Origin: JANQTF01 sp041741415
GTDB taxonomy: Bacteria; Bacteroidota; Bacteroidia; J057
Assembly: GCA_041741415.1 (NCBI GenBank)
Contig: JBGSKC010000080.1
Location: forward strand, 83,367 to 147,366
Length of the DNA: 64,000 nt
Reading direction: 5' to 3'
In this document: one piece after another, positions 34,248 to 42,121 of the stretch
How positions within the stretch are numbered: position 1 is the first letter of the stretch
Layout of the letters: each line of letters opens with the position of its first letter
Translations under genes and position numbers: made by a program
Notes under the pieces: model-generated
Told to the model about the DNA's origin: nothing
Seen by the model: only the letters and a program-made list of their open reading frames with translations
Database searches by the model: none

Positions 34248-35794
34248 GAGGCTGAGGGCTTGAGGGCATACAGGCGAATATCGAAGAGGCTGTCAATGGC
34301 TATCGGGCTTGCTTGCTGCTGCAGGGAATCAAAATAGGACGGAGAGGAAAAGCGGGCCTCACGGAGGTTATTTTGCCGGGTGCGAAAGCCATTCCACAAA
34401 AAATAACGGGTCTGGCCACCTGCAGAATCTAAAGTTGGGGGCCATTCAATCAAATGAAGGGGCAGGAGATGTTCATACAGGAAGTCACCATACAGGAGCG
34501 CGGGATCCACCAGCAGAGTTGAGCCGGGTGGCACATGCCTGCCCAGCAGCAAAAGTTCCCGATGCTGGTAGTAGCGTTCATCCCGCCTCCCGGCCTGGTA
34601 CACCAGCCATAGGCCCAGCAACACCGGAAAGCAAATGCCAACCCAGCGCCGCACCATGGAAATTGGCACCCACACCAGGCCAGCGGCGAGGGTGATCCAG
34701 GCGCCTTTCACCTGAAATTTCAACAACAGCCAGCAGTCAACTCCCATCATAAGGAGCCAGATGAGCCATTCTGCCCGCTGAGGCGCAGTGGTTCTGGTGA
34801 GGCCCCGGGCCGCCAGTACAAGCGTAGGCGGGGCAAGAAACATCCACATTCTCAGTTCGGTAGGAAGCGGGGTGTAGCGGCTGAGAGAAGTACTGGCAAA
34901 CCAGTGAACCACCAGCAGGTAAAGCCAAAACCAGGAAAGCTCCCGCCAGCTCAATCCCGGAGCAAACATGCCCGCCACAGCCGCAAACAGCAGTACCCCC
35001 ACAGCGGGGTGGCCCAACAGCAACAGCCAGGGGTCCAGCCAAAGCCTGCGCCACATCTGGTCTCGGTCTTCCCAGTGGTAGCTGAAGGGACTCGCATTGT
35101 GGTCATATTCAATTTGCTCCAGGGGATAGAAGGCATTTCCGGTAGTTAGCCAAAAATACCCAAGCCAGCCTGCGAGGAAGAGGAACAAAATGGTCATGGC
35201 AGCAGCCCAGAATCCGAAGTGTTGCCTGCTTCGCACATCGCGAACAAATTGCCATACCAGCCAGGGCCCCAGCAGCAGCACGGTGATTTTAGCCAAAAAC
35301 CCAAAAAACAGCAGACTCCCGAAAGCAAGGCCTTTTGCCCAACCCGGCCAGGAAATTCGCGCGCCCCAGGCAGGATGAGGTAGAAACAACACCGCACTGA
35401 GGGAGAGTGCGGTGGTGAGCAGATCGGGATAGAGCTGAACAGAAAAACTGGCGAGCCAGGGACTTGCTATCAACAGGATCAGGGTCCGGCGCTGAATCCC
35501 GGGCACTGGCCGGAGCATCCATCCCATCAACAATCCCATTGCGAAAAAGCTCAGCCAGGGCCAAAGAACCAGGATCCGGATGTCTGGCCCGGCCAGGTGT
35601 GTGAGCCATGTTAACGGCAACAAAAAGCTCCACCTATGGGCAAAAGTGCCTTCCGGCACAATGTTGCGCCCTTCCGCCTGCCAGGCTGCCAGTTTCGCAT
35701 AGGCCACGGGGTCGCCTTCCAGCGACACGCCTTCGAAGTAGAACCAGCCTGTCAGGGCGGCTAATAGTCCCCATCCCAATGCCTGAAGTTTCAT
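34244..35794 (-). CDS. GT-C-like polytopic membrane protein (dolichyl-phosphate mannosyltransferase/ArnT type)
   Basis: A 516-residue protein with 10 to 12 predicted membrane helices. The first extra-cytoplasmic loop has the acidic EGDPVAYAKLA near residues 26-36, resembling the acidic motif of GT-C glycosyltransferases (PMT/ArnT type, which use lipid-linked sugars). Long hydrophobic blocks follow. No other glycan gene is beside it. It lies between the MoxR and DUF58 genes, an insertion within an otherwise standard operon; its start is 54 bases after the moxR stop, and its stop overlaps the DUF58 start by four bases. A role in transferring a sugar to a lipid or protein is suggested by fold only. 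Confidence 0.7.
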   Translation of the reverse strand: MKLQALGWGLLAALTGWFYFEGVSLEGDPVAYAKLAAWQAEGRNIVPEGTFAHRWSFLLPLTWLTHLAGPDIRILVLWPWLSFFAMGLLMGWMLRPVPGIQRRTLILLIASPWLASFSVQLYPDLLTTALSLSAVLFLPHPAWGARISWPGWAKGLAFGSLLFFGFLAKITVLLLGPWLVWQFVRDVRSRQHFGFWAAAMTILFLFLAGWLGYFWLTTGNAFYPLEQIEYDHNASPFSYHWEDRDQMWRRLWLDPWLLLLGHPAVGVLLFAAVAGMFAPGLSWRELSWFWLYLLVVHWFASTSLSRYTPLPTELRMWMFLAPPTLVLAARGLTRTTAPQRAEWLIWLLMMGVDCWLLLKFQVKGAWITLAAGLVWVPISMVRRWVGICFPVLLGLWLVYQAGRRDERYYQHRELLLLGRHVPPGSTLLVDPALLYGDFLYEHLLPLHLIEWPPTLDSAGGQTRYFLWNGFRTRQNNLREARFSSPSYFDSLQQQASPIAIDSLFDIRLYALKPSAS

Positions 35795-35848
35795 GCTGAT
35801 TGGACGGCCTTGGTTGTCAGCGTTCTTTCAAATGCACGCAAGAATATA

Positions 35849-36883
35849 TCATCGCGGAATCTCGACCTCGTGCACCAGCTGTCGGATAACCTCCCTGGCC
35901 GTTCCCCCTTCCAGTTCCTTCTCAGGGGTAAGCAAAATGCGGTGGGCCAGCACGGACCCAGCCACGAACTGAACGTCGTCGGGGCTCAGGAAATCCCGGC
36001 CCTGCATGGCTGCGATGGCCTTGCCTGCCTGGAGGAGGTTGAGCGAAGCCCGGGGCGAAGCTCCGAGGTAGATGTCGCGGTGAGCCCTGGTACGCTGCAC
36101 AATATTCACCACATAGCGGCGAAGGGCCTCCGACACGTGAATTTGCCTCACGATTGCCTGCAAAGCCAAAATGTCCTGGCCGCTCATCACCGCCCTGACC
36201 TGTGCAAGGCGGTCCTCCAGCGGAGCCTGGTGGAAGCGCTCCAGCATTTCCAGCTCCTCTTCCGCGCTGGGATACCCTACCTCAATTTTCATCAGGAAGC
36301 GGTCGAGCTGGGCCTCGGGAAGGCGGTAGGTGCCTTCCTGCTCCACCGGGTTTTGGGTGGCCACCACCAGAAAAGGGGCTTCCATCGGGTACCGGTTGCC
36401 GTCAACCGTTACCTGCCGCTCTTCCATGACCTCAAACAAGGCCGACTGCGTTTTGGCGGGTGCCCGGTTAATTTCGTCAATGAGCACGAGCTGGGAAAAA
36501 ATGGGGCCACGCCTGAACTCAAAATTAGCTTCTCTTGCATTGAACACTGCGGTACCCAGCACATCAGAAGGCATGAGGTCGGGGGTGAATTGGATGCGGG
36601 AGAAGCCGATGTCGAGACTACGGGCCAACAGCTTGGCCATAAGGGTTTTAGCTACGCCTGGCACTCCCTCAATCAGAACATGGCCCTGGGAGAGCAGGGC
36701 TGCCAGCAGCAGGTCCGTCATGGCTCGCTGGCCCACCAATACCTTGGCAATTTCCTCCCGCACGCGCTCAACTCCTGTTTGGAAGAGGGCAAGGTTGGGC
36801 CCATGCTGAGGTGCAGGCGCTTCGCTGGTGATATTGGCAGAAAAAGAAGAGTCGGGTTCCTGGTCGGGAAAAGAAGGGTTCAT
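35849..36883 (-). CDS. MoxR-family AAA+ ATPase
   Basis: A 344-residue protein with the complete AAA+ core: Walker A GVPGVAKT (about 73-80), Walker B LVLIDEINR (about 132-140), sensor-1 VVATQNPVEQEGTYRLPEAQLDRF and a C-terminal lid with SPRASLNLLQAG. These are the MoxR subfamily signatures. MoxR proteins work as chaperones for VWA or DUF58-type partners; here the partner DUF58 is two genes downstream. The operon runs SpoIIM-like, DUF4129, DUF4350, MoxR, GT-C-like, DUF58. Six bases separate the DUF4350 stop from its ATG. Confidence 0.94.
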   Translation of the reverse strand: MNPSFPDQEPDSSFSANITSEAPAPQHGPNLALFQTGVERVREEIAKVLVGQRAMTDLLLAALLSQGHVLIEGVPGVAKTLMAKLLARSLDIGFSRIQFTPDLMPSDVLGTAVFNAREANFEFRRGPIFSQLVLIDEINRAPAKTQSALFEVMEERQVTVDGNRYPMEAPFLVVATQNPVEQEGTYRLPEAQLDRFLMKIEVGYPSAEEELEMLERFHQAPLEDRLAQVRAVMSGQDILALQAIVRQIHVSEALRRYVVNIVQRTRAHRDIYLGASPRASLNLLQAGKAIAAMQGRDFLSPDDVQFVAGSVLAHRILLTPEKELEGGTAREVIRQLVHEVEIPR

Positions 36884-36889
36884 GTGGGC

Positions 36890-38224
36890 TTAGCTTTGAG
36901 GTGAATACATGAAGCGTTCGATGAGTTCGCTGAGGCGAATAAGTTCCATTTCGTCGATGTTGGCTGCTTGTTCTATCCTGACAACAGCTTGCACGATGGA
37001 AAGAATGAGTGCTTCATCATGGCCGCTTTTGGCGGCCAGCATGCGCACAAAGGCCTGGCTTCCCCAGGTTTCGGGGAGGATGTATTTTTCCAGGATATGC
37101 TCCCGAAGCACAGCGATCCGCTTCAGGGCGAGCTGCCGGTGGTTACTGTTGCGGAAGTAGAGGCGGCCCACGGTATCCACAAAGTCGAGGGTGAGGTTGG
37201 GCAGAGGAGGCCGAATGGGAATGATGGCCTGCACCCTGCGGGTCTGAAACAAGGCCAGCAGGAGCAGCCCCGCAACTGCCAGAACCAGGGCCATGCGCAG
37301 GGGCTCCCGCTCCCAAATGTAGGCGAGTGCCCCGGGGCCTTCTTCACCCTCGTCGGGCTCCCGACGCCTGTTTCCCACTTTGATCCACTCATCCCACCAG
37401 ATTCGGGTAGGCTGTTTTGGCAAATAGGACAACATCCCGGCTGCCATTCCTTCGTAGCCCTCTGTGAGCACGCCGTAGTTGGTGAAGGCCTTAGGCACGG
37501 AACAGAGAATAATGGTGCCCTCGCCCCAGCTCAGCTGGAGTGCTACCACTTCCTCCCGGTCACTCAGCATCAGCACCTGTCCGGCAATTCCTTCTTCTGA
37601 CAGGGGCTCCATCAACAGGGAATCTGGATAGAATGGTACTTCTTCCGTCCATTCAATGGCATCTTCAGATTCGAACTCCTCCTCTTCTTCCCTTCCCCAC
37701 CATTGAAGTTTGGAAATGTCTTTGGCTGGCCAGCGAAATGCCTGGGAAGGCCATGTCTTATCGGCGAAAGTAAGTTCGAGGGAATCGGGCGTTTTGACAA
37801 GGGCAAGCAGGTTAACCGTACCATCAAGGCTCACTTCCAGCTCAAGGCCCGTGGTCGGGCCAAGCTCGGAGGCAGCCACAAACAGGGTGTTTCCCTGCCA
37901 GGCAAAATTCGACAACGCTTCCCATTCTGCATAGTTGGGGTCAAATCTGTTGTTCACCACTACATATACCTCGCCAACAGGGTCTTCCTCCAGCCAAAGG
38001 TCAAGGGGCGATTGCTTGTTGATGACGATGGAAAGGGGGCTAAACCGGTCTTTTAGCAGCTCCACGAACAGATTGGCCCCAAATGGTTCCCGGTCTTCGA
38101 GCGACCAGGAGGGGCGCCAGTCGTGCTCGCTGCGGTCTTGCAGGAACCAGATCAGCCCCGCCAGCAGGAGAAGCCCCGCCAGCACCAGCAGGGGAAGGCT
38201 TCGGGCAGTTAGGGATCGTTTCAT
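36890..38224 (-). CDS. DUF4350 domain protein
   Basis: A 444-residue protein with an N-terminal signal-anchor (residues 10-28), an extra-cytoplasmic domain starting with WSLEDREPFGANLFVELLKDRF (about 40-61), which is the DUF4350 signature, and a membrane segment near 308-325. The C-terminal soluble tail is helical and charged, ending with LSELIERFMYSPQS. DUF4350 proteins are consistent members of the DUF4129/MoxR/DUF58 gene clusters in Bacteroidota, with unknown function. The start overlaps the DUF4129 stop by four bases. Confidence 0.82.
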   Translation of the reverse strand: MKRSLTARSLPLLVLAGLLLLAGLIWFLQDRSEHDWRPSWSLEDREPFGANLFVELLKDRFSPLSIVINKQSPLDLWLEEDPVGEVYVVVNNRFDPNYAEWEALSNFAWQGNTLFVAASELGPTTGLELEVSLDGTVNLLALVKTPDSLELTFADKTWPSQAFRWPAKDISKLQWWGREEEEEFESEDAIEWTEEVPFYPDSLLMEPLSEEGIAGQVLMLSDREEVVALQLSWGEGTIILCSVPKAFTNYGVLTEGYEGMAAGMLSYLPKQPTRIWWDEWIKVGNRRREPDEGEEGPGALAYIWEREPLRMALVLAVAGLLLLALFQTRRVQAIIPIRPPLPNLTLDFVDTVGRLYFRNSNHRQLALKRIAVLREHILEKYILPETWGSQAFVRMLAAKSGHDEALILSIVQAVVRIEQAANIDEMELIRLSELIERFMYSPQS

Positions 38225-38898
38225 GGCTGCGCTACTTGCTGGGTGGAGGAGGAGCCTATTTTGCTGGAAAACGCCGCCCTCACTTCTTCCAGGGCAGCAA
38301 AATCAACTTCTGCGACAGGGTACTCGGCATACCAGGCTTTGGCAAATGAGTTGGCAGAGCGGGAAAATGCTTGCCGGAGCCTGGGATCCTTCAGCTCAAA
38401 CCGGTAGTCGGTGTCGGTTTTGTGGGGCTCCCATTGGATATGGCCACGCTGCTGAAGCTGCTGAAGCACCCAAAGATGAGAATATCGGAGGGCGCCTGCC
38501 CAATGCTGAGCTTGTGCCGCCATGTTCATCTGCTGAAGGTAGTTGGCAGAAGTGAGCTCCTCCACACTGCCTGGCACCACGGGATGAGCAGAGGCGATGG
38601 CCTGGCCTTCCGACTCAAAAAATCGGCGGATCAGGGCAAGGGCTATTCCGAGCAAAACCACTCCCAACACGCCATAAATGATCCATCGAAGGGTTGTGGG
38701 CGAAAAAACAGGCGCTTTGCGGTTGGCTGCCAGGTCGGAATCCTGTTGTGGCTCACGCCCATACTGGAGTTCATCGATTTGCTGAAGCGAGTCGATGATA
38801 GTTGCAGAAAGCGGACGATAACTCGCCTCTTCCCTGGCAACCAGGCAGGCAGGCAGCAGCAACAGGCCCATCCATCCTATGATCAGTACTGTTTTCAT
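38221..38898 (-). CDS. DUF4129 domain protein
   Basis: A 225-residue protein with a signal peptide or anchor at the N-terminus, a transmembrane helix near residues 71-90, and a C-terminal cytoplasmic domain with LRYSHLWVLQQLQQRGHIQWEPHKTDTDYRFEL, a recognisable DUF4129 signature that resembles transglutaminase-associated proteins. It is part of the SpoIIM/DUF4129/DUF4350/MoxR/DUF58 operon; its ATG overlaps the SpoIIM-like stop by four bases and its stop overlaps DUF4350 by four. Function unknown, presumably envelope-linked. Confidence 0.8.
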   Translation of the reverse strand: MKTVLIIGWMGLLLLPACLVAREEASYRPLSATIIDSLQQIDELQYGREPQQDSDLAANRKAPVFSPTTLRWIIYGVLGVVLLGIALALIRRFFESEGQAIASAHPVVPGSVEELTSANYLQQMNMAAQAQHWAGALRYSHLWVLQQLQQRGHIQWEPHKTDTDYRFELKDPRLRQAFSRSANSFAKAWYAEYPVAEVDFAALEEVRAAFSSKIGSSSTQQVAQP

Positions 38899-39908
38899 GA
38901 AGGTGTATCTGCAAACCAGCCCCGACTGCCATCGTTATGTGGCGCCTCCGGCGTTTTGATTTTTTCCCAATACCACGGATACCAAAGATAATATCCGACC
39001 ACAAACCCCAGGGATAGCACGATCACCGTCAGCTTTGCCGGGAGCGGCCAATCAGTGAGCCGGGTGAGGTAGGATTCGAGCCAGGCAGCGAGCAAAAAAA
39101 CAGGAACCAGCCCCATGATGATCTTGATCCCTTCTTTAGCCTGGCGCTGGATCGATTGCCGCCGGGTAAGGGTGCCGGGAAACAGCAGGCTGTTGCCCAG
39201 TTTCAGTCCGGCAGCGCCCGCAATCACAATGGCAGACAGCTCCAGGGTGCCGTGGATAAAGATGACTGGCAGTGCTTCCCAAAGATTGCCGTGCAGGTAG
39301 AACAGGCCAAAAAAAGCCCCCAGCATCAGCCCATTTTGAAACAGAAGGTAAAGGGTGCCTGCAGAAAGAAAAATGCCGGCGGCAAAAGCAAAAAATGAGA
39401 CCCTGATGTTGTTGAGCGCGATTTGCAGAAACATCAAAAAGGAAGGGCTGTCTTTGTAAACGCCCATGGGATCGCCCCCTTCGATGTTTTGGATGGTCAT
39501 GTTGACGTATTGGTCGCCGAGCACGGCCCTTACAAAGCCGTCGTCGGAGAAGGCGGTGAGGAGGCCCAGGAGAAAAACGAAGGAAAAGACTGCGAAGGAA
39601 GCGAGGAGCTCGCGGCGGGAGTTGGCCAGGATGGCCGGCAGCTCTTCGGACCAAAAAGTGAGCAAACGCTGCTTCCGAGAGCGTTTGTTTTGGTAGATCT
39701 GGAGGTGCGTGCGGGCCGCAAGGCCGTTGAGATAGCGCACCGTTTGGCTGCGGGGATAGAAAGTGCGGGCGTAGGACAGGTCTTCGATGAGCTGGATGTA
39801 TAATTGGGCGAGCCGGTCGGGGTCTCTGCTCACGGATCCCTGGGTAAGGGACGCCTCATATTCCTGCCACTTTTCTTTGTTTTGGCGCAAAAAGGTGGGT
39901 TCTCTCAC
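38895..39908 (-). CDS. SpoIIM/DUF95-like membrane protein
   Basis: A 337-residue protein. The N-terminal 90 residues form a cytoplasmic helical region (FLRQNKEKWQEYEASL and LSYARTFYPRSQTVRYLNGLA), followed by five or six membrane segments. The phrase FLLGLLTAFSDDGFVRAVLG and GTLELSAIVIAGAAGLKLG belong to the stage II sporulation protein M/DUF95 family. The name comes from sporulation in Bacillus; in Bacteroidota it is a member of this MoxR cluster and no sporulation is implied. It is the first gene of the minus-strand operon and diverges from the RDD gene, with 89 bases between the two start codons. Confidence 0.88.
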   Translation of the reverse strand: MREPTFLRQNKEKWQEYEASLTQGSVSRDPDRLAQLYIQLIEDLSYARTFYPRSQTVRYLNGLAARTHLQIYQNKRSRKQRLLTFWSEELPAILANSRRELLASFAVFSFVFLLGLLTAFSDDGFVRAVLGDQYVNMTIQNIEGGDPMGVYKDSPSFLMFLQIALNNIRVSFFAFAAGIFLSAGTLYLLFQNGLMLGAFFGLFYLHGNLWEALPVIFIHGTLELSAIVIAGAAGLKLGNSLLFPGTLTRRQSIQRQAKEGIKIIMGLVPVFLLAAWLESYLTRLTDWPLPAKLTVIVLSLGFVVGYYLWYPWYWEKIKTPEAPHNDGSRGWFADTPS

Positions 39909-39997
39909 GGGAAAACGTATCTTAACGGATGATTGGCTTGCAGCGCCCTGTGCTGAAGGCCTGCCTGTATTTGAAGTGGAAGGTAGCCATTTTTTTG

Positions 39998-40738
39998 ATG
40001 AACACGATCATTATTCCCACAACCCAAAACATCGAGCTGGAATATCCTGTGGCGGTTGCCAGTGAACGGATTCTCGCAGGCCTGATTGATCTGGCCCTGC
40101 TGGTGGGATATACGCTTTTCTGGATTGAGCTGCTGAGAAATTACAGGAATCACGAGCATCTGCTCAGCTACTTCACCGACTCGGTGTATTTGCTGGCGCT
40201 GATCCCCGCGATGACCTATTCGCTCTGGACAGAAATCTGGCTGCAAGGGCAAACGGTAGGCAAGTATCTAATGAAGCTCCAGACCATTCGCCTCGACGGT
40301 GCGGCTCCCGGCGCTTCAGAGTATGCGATTCGCTGGATGCTGCGCATGATTGATGTGTGGGTAACGGCTTCCTTCCTCATGCCGGGCATTCCTGCCATCA
40401 TCGCCATTTCCTCCAGCCAAATGAACCAGCGCCTTGGCGACCTCGCAGCTGGCACCACAGTAGTGAAGCTCAAGCTCGTTTCTTCCTTTGCAGACACCAT
40501 TTTTGTTGAAACGAATGCAGACCACCAGCTCCGCTTCCCCGAGGCGCGTTTGCTCTCCGATCGTGATGTTTCTATCATCAAAGAAGTGCTGGAGGCAGGC
40601 AAAAAAACCGATAACATTGAGCTTCTCCATCGGCTCGTTTCAAGGGTAAAGAAGGTTACCAGCATCCAGAGCGACCTTCCCTCCAGAGAATTTCTGGAAG
40701 CCGTGATAAAAGATTATAACTTTTTGTTCCGGGACTAA
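39998..40738 (+). CDS. RDD family membrane protein
   Basis: A 246-residue protein. The ATG at 39998 is preferred over the open frame 23 codons earlier because it gives a natural start MNTIIIPTTQN. The RDD signature occurs as VASERILAGLIDLALLVGYTLFW (ASExxxA-x-x-D). Three or four membrane helices follow, then MNQRLGDLAAGTTVV, which is the second RDD signature (QRLGDxxAGT), and a soluble C-terminal domain. RDD genes typically sit in the same neighbourhood as SpoIIM/MoxR/DUF58 genes; here it is divergently arranged. Function unknown, possibly ion transport. Confidence 0.9.
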   Translation: MNTIIIPTTQNIELEYPVAVASERILAGLIDLALLVGYTLFWIELLRNYRNHEHLLSYFTDSVYLLALIPAMTYSLWTEIWLQGQTVGKYLMKLQTIRLDGAAPGASEYAIRWMLRMIDVWVTASFLMPGIPAIIAISSSQMNQRLGDLAAGTTVVKLKLVSSFADTIFVETNADHQLRFPEARLLSDRDVSIIKEVLEAGKKTDNIELLHRLVSRVKKVTSIQSDLPSREFLEAVIKDYNFLFRD

Positions 40739-41138
40739 CATGCCTGCCCGGACTTTCTTACCAAAAGAAATAGAAATGAAGGAGACGAAATTGCTGGTTT
40801 TTGTGGCAAATTAATCGTCTTGTGATAAAATTTTAGACAAATGCAAAAGAAGGCGCATTTTTTTATCGAAAAACAAAGGTAAGGGTTGAGTTTTCCACAC
40901 AACCTTTCCTATATTCATGCTCGAATTGGGCAAAATTCTTTCAAGCACATGTTATAGTGGCGGGGCTGCCTCTGCAAAAGGTGTATCCCCGCCCGGATCG
41001 AAGGCCCAGATGTTTGGTTCCCCCAAGCACCTGTTCAGGGATCAGCTACATGCTGCTTCCCCTGAGGAGCGTTCTTTTTTCAGAAACAGCCTGGAAGCAC
41101 ACTGCTGCACCCCTGTCATCTGACCAACCCGCCACCAA
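40739..41138. other. 400-base intergenic region, no gene seen
   Basis: No convincing coding frame: the two open frames on the plus strand near 40917 and 40957 overlap in different frames and look like non-coding composition. The left half is AT-rich (40790-40870) with poly-T and could hold the promoter of the next gene. A GTTTTCCACAC stretch near 40890 resembles a DnaA box but is single. A GGCGGGG/CCCCGCC inverted repeat spans about 40958-40993. Confidence 0.45.
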
Positions 41139-41996
41139 ATGAAGCCTTTTTACTTGCTCTGCCTTCTCCTCCCCCTCTCCTCCGGCCTTTTCGCACAGTC
41201 TGCACCTTTTGCACTCAACGTCGAAGAGCTTGAAGCCATTCCCAGTTTCCAGGAAACCTATTTGCTGGAACATGGCATCAAATCCGTTGAGATCCGTACC
41301 ACCAAAACCCTCGCCCGGGGACAGCAACTCCCCAGCCAGGCCGTTGTGCGGGAATTTAACCCCACCGGACAGCTTGCCAGGGAAGTCAATCTTCGCCCCT
41401 CCAGCGACACCGCCCGGGTAGCTTCCTACCACTACAACGCCAATGGCCTCCTCGGCTGGAAGCAAATTACCGACATGGAATGGGGCAAAACCTACCGCAC
41501 TGGCTACCGCTTCAACAGCGATAAGCAGGTGTTCCTCATTCGCGACTATGAAATGCTTGCCAACGAACAGGTGATGCTCCTCGAAACCCGCCAGTACATT
41601 TACGACGAGCAAGACCGCCTAACTGCCATTCGCTGGAAACAAGGAACCACCCTCACCAAAGTTCACCGCTATTCCTACCATCCCGATGGCGCCGTAGCCG
41701 AAGAGCGTTTTGAAAACGGCCTTGAAGAGGTTCAGAAAATCGTTCGCTACGAATACTACCCCGATGGCAATATCCAGCGGATTCTTTACACCGATGCCAA
41801 CGGCCAGGCCACTTCTTACCTCTTTACCTACGACGAAAAAGGCCTCCCCACCCGCGTGGAATGGAAGCAGTCAGAAGAAAACCAGGGCAGCCTCGCCTAC
41901 CAGTACAGCCCGGACGGCCTGCTCGTTGCCGTTGACAAAACATACGCTAACCGCCCAGCCATTCACCACGATTTCGCCTACGAGCATTTCCAGTAA
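41139..41996 (+). CDS. Secreted protein with YD/RHS-like repeats
   Basis: A 285-residue protein with a signal peptide (1-19, LFAQ cleavage). The body is built of short repeated beta units such as YHYNANGLLG, YIYDEQDRLTAIRW, YSYHPDGAVAEE, YEYYPDGNIQRI and YQYSPDGLLVAVD, about 20-30 residues apart. The Y-x-Y-D/N-x-x-G core is that of YD-repeat/RHS-like proteins. There is no toxin or core-RHS domain, so it is a small repeat protein of unknown role, perhaps binding a surface ligand. A strong bidirectional terminator follows at 42062-42098. Confidence 0.75.
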   Translation: MKPFYLLCLLLPLSSGLFAQSAPFALNVEELEAIPSFQETYLLEHGIKSVEIRTTKTLARGQQLPSQAVVREFNPTGQLAREVNLRPSSDTARVASYHYNANGLLGWKQITDMEWGKTYRTGYRFNSDKQVFLIRDYEMLANEQVMLLETRQYIYDEQDRLTAIRWKQGTTLTKVHRYSYHPDGAVAEERFENGLEEVQKIVRYEYYPDGNIQRILYTDANGQATSYLFTYDEKGLPTRVEWKQSEENQGSLAYQYSPDGLLVAVDKTYANRPAIHHDFAYEHFQ

Positions 41997-42061
41997 ACAG
42001 GCGATTAGCCTTGCCCACAGACTTGCCTCACCCGCATCATTTTTCCGGCTGGTTGTTTAAA

Positions 42062-42098
42062 AAAACGGCTGCTTCGCAATATCCGAAGCAGCCGTTTT
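42062..42098. terminator. Strong bidirectional terminator hairpin
   Basis: A perfect 15-bp stem (42062-42076, 42084-42098), seven-base loop, flanked by A-runs on the left and T-run on the right. It separates the convergent YD-repeat and SprB-repeat genes and can terminate both. Confidence 0.85.
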
Positions 42099-42121
42099 CA
42101 TTTGGTCATCGCCACAGCAGG

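Noticed and set aside
40885..40905. Possible replication origin near a DnaA-box-like sequence
   Set aside because: Only one box is visible, with no cluster, no dnaA/dnaN gene and no strand-bias evidence.
40917..41142. Two overlapping plus-strand open frames before the YD-repeat gene
   Set aside because: They occupy different frames over the same bases and show no protein-like pattern.
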